From Chitinophagaceae bacterium (GTDB lineage Bacteria > Bacteroidota > Bacteroidia > Chitinophagales > Chitinophagaceae): a DNA stretch of 64,000 nucleotides. The notes under the pieces were generated by a model that worked only from the letters and a program-made list of their open reading frames with translations, did no database searches and was not told the DNA's origin. Where the stretch lies: the NCBI GenBank assembly GCA_027489035.1, contig JAIYAN010000008.1, positions 47,375 through 111,374 of the forward strand, given 5' to 3'. A program made the translations under genes and the position numbers. Below are positions 46,127 to 54,472 of this stretch, piece after piece; the first letter of the stretch is position 1, and each line of letters begins with the position of its first letter.

Positions 46127-47596
46127 CTAATCGGATATCTTTTTACCTCTTACTAACACTCCGTCTAATATGCTAATATTATTTTGTTTTAGTAGTAGAA
46201 TTATTGACCTGGTTAGTGCATCACTTTCGTTAGGTGTTGAATTGATTGATACCTTTGAAATACCTGAAGGCTTTTCTCCAAGTAATAATTGAAGATTCAT
46301 TTCATCATCTTTAGTATTTCTTCCCTCAATTGTTCTATAAAAACTTACTTGGTGTAAAGAAATTTTAAGTAAATACTCTACTGCTATTTTGGGTTTTTCT
46401 TCTTCCGTAACTCCTTCTTTGTTTAATTCCTTTAAATACTCTAAGAAAATTTGGTTAATCGTGCTTGCTATTTTTATTCTTTCGGAATTTTCAGCTTTTA
46501 AATTATTTAATTCTTGTGATAAAGCTTCATTAGTTTTATTCGATTCTTTTAATTCCTTGTCTAGTGTATTATTATTTTCTTTGTATGTTGCTATCTGTGT
46601 ATTTAATTTACTTGTTTCATTTTCTATAACAACTTTTAATTGTTCGAGTTCCTCTTTTTGACTTTTTAATTTATTTTGAATAATACTCTCAACTATTTTT
46701 TTAAGGTCATTTTCTTGATTTTGTTTTAAACCATATTTGTTTTTTAAATTATTAATAAGCTCGTGCTCTTTATCACTTTTTGCCTTAACTATATCAGCGG
46801 AGATTTTTTCATTTATTTGTTTTATTAAATCTTTCCTGCTCTCATCAATTTTAAAAATCTCTTTAATCTTTTTAACTAATACATCATTTTCACTTGGTTT
46901 CTTTTCTTCCTCATTTTCTACTTGATTATCAATTTGATTTTCTGTTGTAGCCTTTTTATTATTCCTATTTTTATAGGAGAAATACACAAAAAATATTATA
47001 ACAATTAAAATGAAATTTGTTATAAATAAAATCCATTTTAGATAATCGATATCAGAAGGGGGGGGGTTGTCAATTATATCTGAAATTTTTTCAATCTTAC
47101 CATTTTTAACAGTTATTTTTTTCTTTTCTTTTTGACAGTTATAATCACCATCAATTATGTGTGAGTCTCCTAATGAATCGCCATATACAATCAAGCCTTG
47201 TTCTAAACTTGTTGACTCTAAATAAAATTCCAGTTTTTCTGCATTAAATAATTTTCTTTTTGCTTTTATAATAATTACAAAATTTTTTGTCACTTCTTTT
47301 ATTTGTTCTAAAATAAATAGTGTGACATTATTTGAGTCGTAGGAAGATTGATACATCTCCTTAATTAATTTATTTTTACTAAGTCTTGAAGTGTCTGTCA
47401 ATTTCAATGAGTCAATGATAGTTTCAGGACCAGCTTTTTCAATTCGATATTTTGGCTTGTTTTCTAATTTTATGAAAGTATATCTCTGTTCATTTTGTGT
47501 TTTACCCAAGAAAGATTTTTCTTGTGTGTAGCCTTCTACTGAAAATGCTAGAAATAACACAATCAATAAAAATCCTATTTTAGTTTTGTTTTTCAT
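46127..47596 (-). CDS. Signal-peptide, TM and coiled-coil protein
   Basis: This 489-residue protein has a signal peptide (1-24), a periplasmic domain (to 183), a TM helix (186-208), and a long cytoplasmic coiled coil (about 245-375) followed by a helical C-terminal domain. The layout could carry a signal between periplasm and the ATPase encoded upstream. It starts 10 bases after the ATPase gene and ends 2 bases before the SEDS-PBP gene. A nine-base C run (47058-47066) encodes Pro178-180 just before the TM helix. Family not recognised. Confidence 0.7.
   Translation of the reverse strand: MKNKTKIGFLLIVLFLAFSVEGYTQEKSFLGKTQNEQRYTFIKLENKPKYRIEKAGPETIIDSLKLTDTSRLSKNKLIKEMYQSSYDSNNVTLFILEQIKEVTKNFVIIIKAKRKLFNAEKLEFYLESTSLEQGLIVYGDSLGDSHIIDGDYNCQKEKKKITVKNGKIEKISDIIDNPPPSDIDYLKWILFITNFILIVIIFFVYFSYKNRNNKKATTENQIDNQVENEEEKKPSENDVLVKKIKEIFKIDESRKDLIKQINEKISADIVKAKSDKEHELINNLKNKYGLKQNQENDLKKIVESIIQNKLKSQKEELEQLKVVIENETSKLNTQIATYKENNNTLDKELKESNKTNEALSQELNNLKAENSERIKIASTINQIFLEYLKELNKEGVTEEEKPKIAVEYLLKISLHQVSFYRTIEGRNTKDDEMNLQLLLGEKPSGISKVSINSTPNESDALTRSIILLLKQNNISILDGVLVRGKKISD
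47058..47066 (-). repeat. Nine-C homopolymer inside the coiled-coil gene
   Basis: The plus strand has nine consecutive G here, read as C on the coding strand (residues 178-180, three Pro). Such a tract is rare in this A+T-rich DNA. Slippage of one base would truncate the protein before its TM helix. Confidence 0.75.
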
Positions 47597-47606
47597 TTTT
47601 TAAAAT

Positions 47607-49994
47607 TTAATTTTCTAATGATTCGATCAATTCAGTTTCAACTATTCCGGGAAAAAGAGATTTTATTGCGAAATTCTTTAGATGTAATAATGCAGGGTTT
47701 AAATTATTTACTTTTAATTCAAGAATTTGCCTTTCTCCGCGAAGATTTTTTGCAATGATGAAATATCCCTTTCTAGTATTAATAACGTGGCCGGAATTAA
47801 AATGGCTCGGATCTGAAGGAGAGTAAATCAAACCACCTGAAAGAAATTGTGTATCAGCAAAATTAGTTTGCGTAATCTGCACACTGTTAAAATCTGAATT
47901 TCCCATGGTGATTAAACTCGGAGAAATAAACATTTCCTTAAGTTGTAGCAATTTCTTTTTTATTGTCCCCTCTGTTACTTCTGATTTTTTTATTCTTCTT
48001 AATGAACCTTTGGCAACTTCAATAGGGGTTGAAGCAACATCGGCAAACAGCTTAATATTTCTAGTAAAAATGCCTTGTAAACAAATATTCTTTTTATCTA
48101 TACCTTCTGTATCAATTATTAATTGCTGATTTTTCAATCCTTTCATTAAAGTGATTTGTCTAATTACGGCATCCTGTAATGGCTTAAAATGAAAAGCCCT
48201 TCCGGTTAAAATTATTCCAGCACATTTTGATCTATTTTGTTGTAAATAGTTAGTAACATTTTGCATGCTTTCTACAACATTTTTCGCTATTTCATTAACC
48301 GCTGATTGTATGTAATTATTCCAATCATATATATTTTCAATCTGGCGTAAAAGGAGAGAAAAGAAATAATCAGTTTCTGGATCATCATCTCTCAAGCATT
48401 CAAGCCATCTAGTAAAATCATAAGCCCCTGATTTAACTTCACTCCATTGAGAGATTACGACATCTTCAGTTAGTAATGGGTTATAGTTTTTTTTACATTT
48501 TTCTGTTATTGCATAAAGAATCTCCTTTAAATATGCTCTGTTATCATGTTTTTTAACATTAAATATTTCTTCAAAATACTTTTTTAACTTGTCTTCACTT
48601 ACTATGCCTTTGTTTGTTTCATGACGTATATAATAAATAAGGGCTTCCAAAAAAGCATAATTCACTAAGTTTCCTGCTCCGGCAAAACCTCCTCTATAAA
48701 TTGGAGTCATAATACTTTCATCTTCCTCATCGATTTTAATCAATGAGAAATCAGTTGTTCCTTTTCCACAATCAATCGTAATATAAAAATCGCCTGCTAA
48801 TAATTTTAAGTTTGATGAAAATCCGTAAAATGATGCATCGCTTTCAGAAATGCTCGAAATCTCTAATCCTAGTATTGGTCTATGATTATCTTTATTAAAA
48901 TCTCTACAAATATTTCTGATAATGTTCTTTGTATCCATAATCTCTGTTATGGAATAAATATTAGGAACAAGCACAGTAAAGTTTAAATAGATATCTTTAT
49001 GAATATGCTTTTTTAAATAAGACTCAATCATTTCTGCAATCAAGCGTTTATATACGCTCCTTTTTATAGAAATAAAATCTATGTCTAATACTGTATCCAA
49101 TAGCTCAATTTTTATGCAAATTTGACTCGTTACATTGGTGTGATTATGGATTAATTTTAAATTGGGGACTTGCATCCAATCTTTAAAAAAATCAGGTGTT
49201 TCATCAGCTGACTTAGTTATAAATTTTATGCTGTCTTTTGGTAGGATAAAATTATTTTGATCAAACTTTGCAGCTTTTTCGGATACTTTTATTGATTTTT
49301 TTATGAAAAACGCAGATTTATACAAATTTTCACTCTCATATTGTCTGCAATAATTACTTTCAAATTCTTCAGCTTTAATGTTATTTGACTTAATATCTGT
49401 AAATATCTTTGTAAGCTGTTGAAATATTTGTGCTTGGAAATTCGGATCATACTGCCCCTCAATCATTTGAGAAGCCTCAGATCCAAAATCCAATCCAACA
49501 AATTTGATGTCTGTTTTTTCCACAAAATGGAAAAGCATTAAAGCCTCATATACATAATTATCCGACTTATAAAAAAATCTCACGTATAAATGATCAATCT
49601 TATTTGAGTTGTGAGCCATTTGTTTAAGCAAACGAATTTCAAGTGTTTTTTCATGTTTTTTAACTAAAATATCGTTTTGGCCGGTAGTTGAGAAAACAGA
49701 TGGAGTAGAAGGTAATTTCTTTAACTCAAAAGAAAGCATATTTTTCTCAGAATTAAATTCCGGTTCAAAAGAAACATTAGCTAATAAATGGTCTTCTTCA
49801 TATTCAGATAGTGATTGAAATTCGTGAGTATCAGATATAGAAATTAAAGATTTACTGTTTAAGTAATCTCTTTCAATTATATATTCATCTTCATCGGCAT
49901 CCATATTAATTAGGTAATCAGATGCGCGAGTCTCCAAATCCAAAAAAATAATCTTTCTCGAATCAATCGTTAATGGCAAAATAAAACTAGACAT
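47607..49994 (-). CDS. Hsp70/actin-fold (ASKHA) ATPase
   Basis: This 795-residue cytoplasmic protein has an N-terminal 160-residue beta-rich domain and then an ASKHA ATPase. Phosphate-1 motif: FVGLDFGSEASQM (165-177). Connect-like segment: SESDASFYGF (383-392). Phosphate-2 motif: YITIDCGKGTTDFSL (404-418). Adenosine motif: GIILTGRAFHF (593-603). The family includes Hsp70, actin, MreB and FtsA. It is the first gene of the SEDS-PBP operon, so it may polymerise or act as a regulatory switch on the membrane complex. It is neither MreB nor DnaK by length or domains. Confidence 0.82.
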   Translation of the reverse strand: MSSFILPLTIDSRKIIFLDLETRASDYLINMDADEDEYIIERDYLNSKSLISISDTHEFQSLSEYEEDHLLANVSFEPEFNSEKNMLSFELKKLPSTPSVFSTTGQNDILVKKHEKTLEIRLLKQMAHNSNKIDHLYVRFFYKSDNYVYEALMLFHFVEKTDIKFVGLDFGSEASQMIEGQYDPNFQAQIFQQLTKIFTDIKSNNIKAEEFESNYCRQYESENLYKSAFFIKKSIKVSEKAAKFDQNNFILPKDSIKFITKSADETPDFFKDWMQVPNLKLIHNHTNVTSQICIKIELLDTVLDIDFISIKRSVYKRLIAEMIESYLKKHIHKDIYLNFTVLVPNIYSITEIMDTKNIIRNICRDFNKDNHRPILGLEISSISESDASFYGFSSNLKLLAGDFYITIDCGKGTTDFSLIKIDEEDESIMTPIYRGGFAGAGNLVNYAFLEALIYYIRHETNKGIVSEDKLKKYFEEIFNVKKHDNRAYLKEILYAITEKCKKNYNPLLTEDVVISQWSEVKSGAYDFTRWLECLRDDDPETDYFFSLLLRQIENIYDWNNYIQSAVNEIAKNVVESMQNVTNYLQQNRSKCAGIILTGRAFHFKPLQDAVIRQITLMKGLKNQQLIIDTEGIDKKNICLQGIFTRNIKLFADVASTPIEVAKGSLRRIKKSEVTEGTIKKKLLQLKEMFISPSLITMGNSDFNSVQITQTNFADTQFLSGGLIYSPSDPSHFNSGHVINTRKGYFIIAKNLRGERQILELKVNNLNPALLHLKNFAIKSLFPGIVETELIESLEN

Positions 49995-50264
49995 ATAAGA
50001 TAAAGTTGAATAAAGTTATATTGAAAAAATCTTCTTAAGCGTAAGACTTAAAAGATAGTATTAGTAAAAATAATGAAATATTATTTTTTATAACTAAATG
50101 TGGTATTAAAATAATATAATTCTTTTGACGGATTGAAAATACAAATACATTAATGAGTATTTCCTTCTGTATCATAGAAACTCGGCCGTTAGCAGTTAAT
50201 CAGGAGTAGCAAAAATCACCTGATTACAGTTTATCTATCAAGGCATTTTTTATGAATCTTAGTT
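49995..50264. other. Intergenic region upstream of the SEDS-PBP operon
   Basis: No gene is seen. It should hold the operon promoter on the minus strand; I see only weak candidates such as TATCTTTT and no exact TAnnTTTG. Confidence 0.35.
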
Positions 50265-50531
50265 CTATCTTCTAGATGCTGAACCACCACCAAATCCGCC
50301 TATTCCAATAATAAAACCTAACCAGTAAAAGAAGCCGGAATTATGTTCTGCATAAATGCCAATATCAGCACCAAATAGCTTACCAATTAAGGAAAACACA
50401 ATTATAAATCCATGCCAAAGACCTGAAAAAAAGCCGGCCTCGTGGGATTCATAACCTTTTGGTGCACAAGAGGAAAGACTAGTTACACATATTAGTAAAA
50501 GTAGTCCGAATGCAATTTTTTTACCTTTCAT
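50265..50531 (-). CDS. Small lipoprotein with membrane segments
   Basis: The signal peptide ends in the lipobox LSSC (Cys22). The 66-residue mature part has two hydrophobic stretches (HGFIIVFSLIGKLFG and FFYWLGFIIGIGGFGG) and a Gly/Ser/Arg tail. The family is widespread in Bacteroidota by appearance but has no known function. Not obviously linked to neighbours. Confidence 0.62.
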   Translation of the reverse strand: MKGKKIAFGLLLLICVTSLSSCAPKGYESHEAGFFSGLWHGFIIVFSLIGKLFGADIGIYAEHNSGFFYWLGFIIGIGGFGGGSASRR

Positions 50532-50572
50532 TTTGTTTTTGTTTAAGCGCTAAAAATCTATTTCCATCAACA

Positions 50573-51184
50573 TCAATAAGGATATTCCCCCATATAATTT
50601 CCAGGCGGATTGTAATTAGCAACAACTATAATCTCACCATCAGGACAAATGGCTACGCCAGCTCCCATTAATGTTGTATTTCGCCATACCATCTGGGTAT
50701 AATGCCCTGCTGGATACCAATTGTTGCCGTTTAATTGCGCGTAGGTGTATTTCTCTATTTCACTATACCAGGATGTTGAAGCGTCAAGCGGACTATATGC
50801 CTTAGCTGAACTACCCCAAAAAATATTCTCTCCATACTGAGCTCCCTCTTTCTCGTTTGAACCTCTATGTTTTATTTTGCAATGGTTATTTGTTGCCAGG
50901 TAATCTGCCCAACGTTGAGCGTATGCAGCCAACTTTGAATCCCATTGAAGACCAGACACGCCTACTTCCAAACGTACCTTATTATGATGAGCCAACATTT
51001 TATCGGCGTCAATACTACTTATTTTACTGCCCGTATTAGTAATTTGAGATTTGGCTTGGCATGAAAATAAAAAAGTAATCAATAACAATAATTTCAAAGA
51101 CTTTTTGATACTTCTATTGTTGAAATAGATTGTAGCATTATAATCCGAATTGTTTTTTTTCGTTGTTTTAAACCTTTGCACCAT
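50573..51184 (-). CDS. CAP-domain (SCP/PR-1-like) lipoprotein
   Basis: I choose ATG 51184; the longer frame to 51367 would add 61 residues of low-complexity hydrophobic sequence before the signal peptide. The signal ends in a lipobox-like FSC. The CAP domain shows MLAHHNKVRLEVGV, GENIFWG, the key HYTQMVW and the closing VVANYNPPGNY, so the fold is complete. Bacterial CAP proteins are secreted or surface-bound; known members bind lipids or act as proteases, but no catalytic role can be assigned. It is transcribed in line with 50265. Confidence 0.88.
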   Translation of the reverse strand: MVQRFKTTKKNNSDYNATIYFNNRSIKKSLKLLLLITFLFSCQAKSQITNTGSKISSIDADKMLAHHNKVRLEVGVSGLQWDSKLAAYAQRWADYLATNNHCKIKHRGSNEKEGAQYGENIFWGSSAKAYSPLDASTSWYSEIEKYTYAQLNGNNWYPAGHYTQMVWRNTTLMGAGVAICPDGEIIVVANYNPPGNYMGEYPY

Positions 51185-51429
51185 ATTAAGAATTAAGCTT
51201 TTTAAAAGTAGATTATAATTTATGAAAAATAGATATTTTAAATCTATATTTTTTATATAAAATATTTGCCTAAAGGAAAAAATAAAATTTAAAAACGCTG
51301 ACGCAGATGATTGTTGTGATTTTGAATAGAATGATTGAATGAAGCAAAACTGGACAAAGAGAATCAAAAAAATAACAAAAGCCTCAGGAATAAAAAAGGA
51401 TTTGTTGTTATCAGACGATAGATTGTTTA

Positions 51430-52047
51430 TTAATAATCATTATCATCAGTCCTTAACTTATTCTGCAATTGTTTGATGTCAAATTCTTTATTAAAAAATC
51501 GCATCCCGCTATAAACTGCTTTGATAAAAAGTCTGGCATTTTCTATATTACCCGTATAGGTTATTCTTACAAATCCATTGTTTGAATAAATATCCAAAAA
51601 ATAAAAGTAAATATTTTCTTCTGCATTTATTTTTACAGAATAATACCATGCGTTTGTTACACAATTTTTTATACTTAAATTTAATTTAGCATTGTCATTT
51701 ATAAATTCGGAACGCTCAATGCTTTTCTTCATTGTTTTGTTAATATAATCGGTTTCCCAATTTTGATAACAAAATAATTTTTCAGCTGGAGTGCCTGTTT
51801 CACAAGATATTGATTCGTCGTCAGTAGCCGTTAAATACATTACATCTTTTAAAAGTCTGACGATGTTAGGTTTTTCCCAGTAAGGTATTTCAGAATTTGG
51901 CTCATCCATTCTAACTGTAAAACAAGGCGACTTTTTATTATAAAATAACAGAAAGCCAGTCTTTGTTTTAAGCGTACCGGTTTGTGAAAAAGTGATAGCC
52001 GGAATAAAGACAAATAAACTAATGTGAAATAGTTTTTTTAAACTCAA
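51430..52047 (-). CDS. Hypothetical secreted protein
   Basis: A signal peptide (1-21, ending TFSQ) precedes about 184 mature residues with four Cys (near 42, 82, 93 and 128) that may form disulfides. The rest alternates beta strands with a Lys-rich helix. No family is recognised. The 45-base gap from the upstream gene suggests co-transcription with 52093-52476. Confidence 0.62.
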   Translation of the reverse strand: MSLKKLFHISLFVFIPAITFSQTGTLKTKTGFLLFYNKKSPCFTVRMDEPNSEIPYWEKPNIVRLLKDVMYLTATDDESISCETGTPAEKLFCYQNWETDYINKTMKKSIERSEFINDNAKLNLSIKNCVTNAWYYSVKINAEENIYFYFLDIYSNNGFVRITYTGNIENARLFIKAVYSGMRFFNKEFDIKQLQNKLRTDDNDY

Positions 52048-52092
52048 AATATTGGTTTTGATTAATTAGAAATGTTTTGAAATAAATTAAAG

Positions 52093-52476
52093 TTACGGAC
52101 ATACCGTGCCATCAAAAAAATGTACTTTATTTATTGAAATAACTATTCTATCAGCATCTCCAATATTTTTGGGTGTTTCTCTATCAGTTAATTTTTCTCC
52201 TGGCTGAATTGGATCAATAATAGAGCCTGACGACCATTTGCCAATTGCTTCTCCTATGTTCTTATCAAACTTGTCATAAAAAGTTGCCGTCCATTCACAA
52301 GCATCCATTGCCTTCTTATTTTTATTGGAAATTACTACTTTATAATATTTGAGTTTATCATTCCAAACAACAGGCTCTGCCGAAACAACTTTTAAACTGC
52401 ATCTATTTTTGTGATCTTGAGAAAAAGCTTTTGAAGCAAAAAATAAAAATAATAATGACAAGATTTTAAATTTCAT
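52093..52476 (-). CDS. Hypothetical secreted protein
   Basis: This 127-residue protein has a signal peptide (1-19, ending AFSQ) and a single small beta-sandwich-like domain: VVWNDKLKYYKVVISNK, WTATFYDKFDKNIGE and DADRIVISINKVHFFDG. Three Cys, including one second from the end, may form disulfides. No family recognised. Confidence 0.62.
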   Translation of the reverse strand: MKFKILSLLFLFFASKAFSQDHKNRCSLKVVSAEPVVWNDKLKYYKVVISNKNKKAMDACEWTATFYDKFDKNIGEAIGKWSSGSIIDPIQPGEKLTDRETPKNIGDADRIVISINKVHFFDGTVCP

Positions 52477-52616
52477 TTTGAAAAGTTTTAAATAAAAAAA
52501 AATTTCTCTAAAATTATAAAAGAAAAAAAGCCGAGCAAATTTATTATGTTAAGAAAAAAACAAATCTTTTTCAAATATTCGTTTGGATTTTTCATAGACG
52601 AATAAGCTTCAATAAA

Positions 52617-52814
52617 TTATCTACAAACGCCACAACTTCCTCCATTTACATGGCAATGTTTACATCTCGAACAATCAGTGCAAATGTTGCAATTTTTTTT
52701 GCCGGTGCAACGTGTAGAAGAAGTACCTGCAGTTTGCGGTTTATCTTTATTTGAATTTGTGCAACTTTGAAAAAGAAGAATTGTTGCCAGTAAAAAAAGC
52801 ATGTTAAGTTTCAT
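52617..52814 (-). CDS. Cysteine-rich lipoprotein
   Basis: This 65-residue protein has a signal peptide with lipobox FQSC (Cys18) and a short polar linker. Its C-terminal cluster holds eleven Cys and His residues in repeated C-x2-C and C-K-x-C patterns (CNICTDCSRCKHCHVNGG, then CGVCR). The pattern suits metal binding or a redox role in the periplasm. It is the intact member of a duplicated family; the other copy (33981-34140) is broken. Confidence 0.7.
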   Translation of the reverse strand: MKLNMLFLLATILLFQSCTNSNKDKPQTAGTSSTRCTGKKNCNICTDCSRCKHCHVNGGSCGVCR

Positions 52815-52833
52815 GTTTAAATTTTTAATTGTT

Positions 52834-52875
52834 TTGCCAAGTGTAATAATAATATCTAATCATTGTCTAAGTCTC
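52834..52875 (-). pseudogene. Remnant of the 3' end of a fibronectin-repeat lipoprotein gene
   Basis: On the minus strand the codons read TMIRYYYYTW, matching the last residues STVRYYRYTW of the 34161-36461 protein codon by codon. The stop has changed to CAA, a TAG appears just upstream, and nothing further of the gene remains. It sits directly before the intact cysteine-rich gene, as the intact copy sits before the broken one. Confidence 0.65.
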
Positions 52876-52911
52876 CGTTTTAGCTGATTAATAAAATAAT
52901 ATTTTTCAATG

Positions 52912-52975
52912 TGCTCTTTTTTATCTTTTCAAAAATATCAAACTAAAACACAACATTACAATTTTTTATCTTTTA
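52912..52975 (-). promoter_or_regulatory. Promoter repeat, copy 2
   Basis: This is nearly the same as 28629-28692. On the minus strand it carries TTG and TATTTTTG (52930-52937). It lies about 100 bases before the cysteine-rich gene, with only the fibronectin-gene remnant between, so it probably now drives that gene. Confidence 0.58.
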
Positions 52976-53043
52976 ATTAATCGCCTTGCCAACTATCACA
53001 AATCATTAACAAAAATATTTTTCGAATAAATAACTCCTCTCCC

Positions 53044-53051
53044 TATTTTTG
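53044..53051 (+). promoter_or_regulatory. -7 box upstream of the possible structured RNA
   Basis: TATTTTTG matches the consensus TAnnTTTG exactly on the plus strand. A matching -33 element is not clear. Transcription would start near 53057 and could run into the gene at 53207. Confidence 0.55.
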
Positions 53052-53056
53052 TACCC

Positions 53057-53150
53057 ACATCAAGATTCACGTAATAGTGAAACCAACCGAGTCGAGAGAC
53101 CGCGGTGGTAAAATGATGAGGGCCTTCAGCCAAAATAAAGCGCTAAAATT
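53057..53150 (+). ncRNA. Possible structured leader RNA or small RNA
   Basis: This stretch has more G and C than its surroundings. A hairpin TTCAC/GTGAA lies at 53066-53081. A longer stem at 53082-53109 pairs ACCA with TGGT, CCG with CGG and GTC with GAC around a GAGA tetraloop. A weak GGC/GCC hairpin is at 53121-53131. No known RNA family is recognised. It may be the leader of the 53207-54676 gene run. Confidence 0.4.
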
Positions 53151-53206
53151 CCCCTTTATTATTTTTTCTTGTTGTATTCATTTTTAACCTTAAAAATTTA
53201 TGCATC

Positions 53207-53794
53207 ATGGAACACAAACACTTCGTCACTTTCAATCAAGAGCACTTTATGGGCTTTACTTGTTTTGAAACATCTATTTTTTATCATTTCATTTCCAAAA
53301 CAGAAATCAGCATTTTACGCATCGATGTTTGTTTAGTTGGTTCTAGTAACAACACTAAAAAAACAATCGTTTTTCAACTAGAAAATCCTGTAAAAAATGA
53401 AATCAGCGGACTTAAAGAATTTCTCACATACTTGTTTTCTTACAGTGGCAACCTTCATGGAAATCCTTGGTTTGAAAAAAGTGAGTTGATTACAGAAAGC
53501 GAGTTTGATGAAATCAAAAAACTAGGTAGCAAAAGAATGAATGACAGAAATAATAAGATTAAAGAAATCGGCCAAAATCATCCGTTGATCATTTACTGTA
53601 CCGAACAAAATCTTTATCCCGAACCGGAAGGTCAATCACCCCATAGTTGGAAAGCCAATTGTCCATCAGGACGCCAACATCACATCATGATTTCTACTTC
53701 TAGTCCAGAAGACCATTCCTGGGGTTGTGGCTATTGTAAGAAAAAAGGAGGAATCGAAGAATTGAAACAATGGATTGAAACAAAAAAATCATAA
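53207..53794 (+). CDS. Hypothetical protein with CHC2-like zinc-finger C-terminus
   Basis: This 195-residue cytoplasmic protein has a C-terminal segment, WKANCPSGRQHHIMIS then WGCGYCKKKGGIEEL (near 148-185). It resembles the C-x-H...C-x2-C-GG zinc ribbon of primase CHC2 domains, so nucleic-acid binding is possible. The first 140 residues are unassigned and no primase core follows. It leads a run of five small genes separated by 3, 1, 52 and 1 bases, and follows the possible leader RNA. Confidence 0.6.
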   Translation: MEHKHFVTFNQEHFMGFTCFETSIFYHFISKTEISILRIDVCLVGSSNNTKKTIVFQLENPVKNEISGLKEFLTYLFSYSGNLHGNPWFEKSELITESEFDEIKKLGSKRMNDRNNKIKEIGQNHPLIIYCTEQNLYPEPEGQSPHSWKANCPSGRQHHIMISTSSPEDHSWGCGYCKKKGGIEELKQWIETKKS

Positions 53795-53797
53795 AAT

Positions 53798-54022
53798 ATG
53801 AATAACAAGAAAGAAACAAAAAAAGAGCAATTAAATACAAACGAAAATCAACAGCAAGAGCAGATTCATTCGTTAACGCACTCAGAAATGATGCAATCGC
53901 TTCATTCGAAGTTTTTCAAAAACAATCCAAATTCATTGGTGATGATGAATCCTTTTCAAGAAGAAAAAAACGAAAACCTAATAGAAGTAACTTTTATTAA
54001 AAACATTAAAAAAGAATATTAA
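53798..54022 (+). CDS. Small cassette protein X, copy 1
   Basis: This 74-residue polar protein has a Gln/Lys/Asn-rich start, a central SLTHSEMMQSLHSKFF helix, and an end (ENLIEVTFIKNIKKEY) identical to that of the copy at 54280. No family recognised. It lies 3 bases after the zinc-finger-like gene and 1 base before cassette protein Y. Confidence 0.55.
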   Translation: MNNKKETKKEQLNTNENQQQEQIHSLTHSEMMQSLHSKFFKNNPNSLVMMNPFQEEKNENLIEVTFIKNIKKEY

Positions 54023-54023
54023 A

Positions 54024-54227
54024 ATGAATAACGCAAATAATAAAAAAAGAAAAGAAAATGTTGAAAAGAAAAATGAATTGCCATCTAATCAAAAATCGAC
54101 AATGTCAGCAGGAGAGAAATTTTGGGAAAGGTTGAAAAATCTCCCTTACAGTACAGACAGGATAGGGCTGGGATTTGTAATACACATATCAAATCCCATA
54201 AGAGATGAGAAAAAGTATAACAAATAA
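54024..54227 (+). CDS. Small cassette protein Y, copy 1
   Basis: This 67-residue basic protein has a Lys/Asn-rich N-terminus, then STMSAGEKFWERLKNLPYSTDRIG and a short hydrophobic GFVIHI strand. It is about 80% identical to copy 2 at 54473. The high positive charge suggests nucleic-acid contact, but no family is known. It follows protein X by one base. Confidence 0.55.
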   Translation: MNNANNKKRKENVEKKNELPSNQKSTMSAGEKFWERLKNLPYSTDRIGLGFVIHISNPIRDEKKYNK

Positions 54228-54279
54228 TTTCTAGTAATAAATATTCAAAAAAATAAATCCAAAATTTAAACCTAAAATA

Positions 54280-54471
54280 ATGAATACAAACAAAAATCAA
54301 TCTCAGCAAAATAAGCTGTCAGTAACTCACTCGGAAATGTTGGAGTATTTACGTTCAACATTAATTGCAAGAAATCCAAATATTTCTGTGGAGAAGAATC
54401 AGGATCAAACAAACAAAAACGAAAACCTAATAGAAGTGACTTTTATTAAAAACATTAAAAAAGAATATTGA
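54280..54471 (+). CDS. Small cassette protein X, copy 2
   Basis: This 63-residue paralogue of the 53798 protein conserves the THSEM helix and the C-terminal ENLIEVTFIKNIKKEY exactly, with a divergent middle (STLIARNPNISVEKN). The conserved ends and variable middle suggest the duplication is not recent. It is followed by protein Y copy 2 after one base. Confidence 0.55.
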   Translation: MNTNKNQSQQNKLSVTHSEMLEYLRSTLIARNPNISVEKNQDQTNKNENLIEVTFIKNIKKEY

Positions 54472-54472
54472 A

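Noticed and set aside
53100..53140. Possible hammerhead ribozyme (TGATGAG near 53114 with an upstream GTC)
   Set aside because: The core lacks the C before TGATGA, the GAAA after stem II is AAAA, and no stem III can be paired, so the match is to a short common word only.
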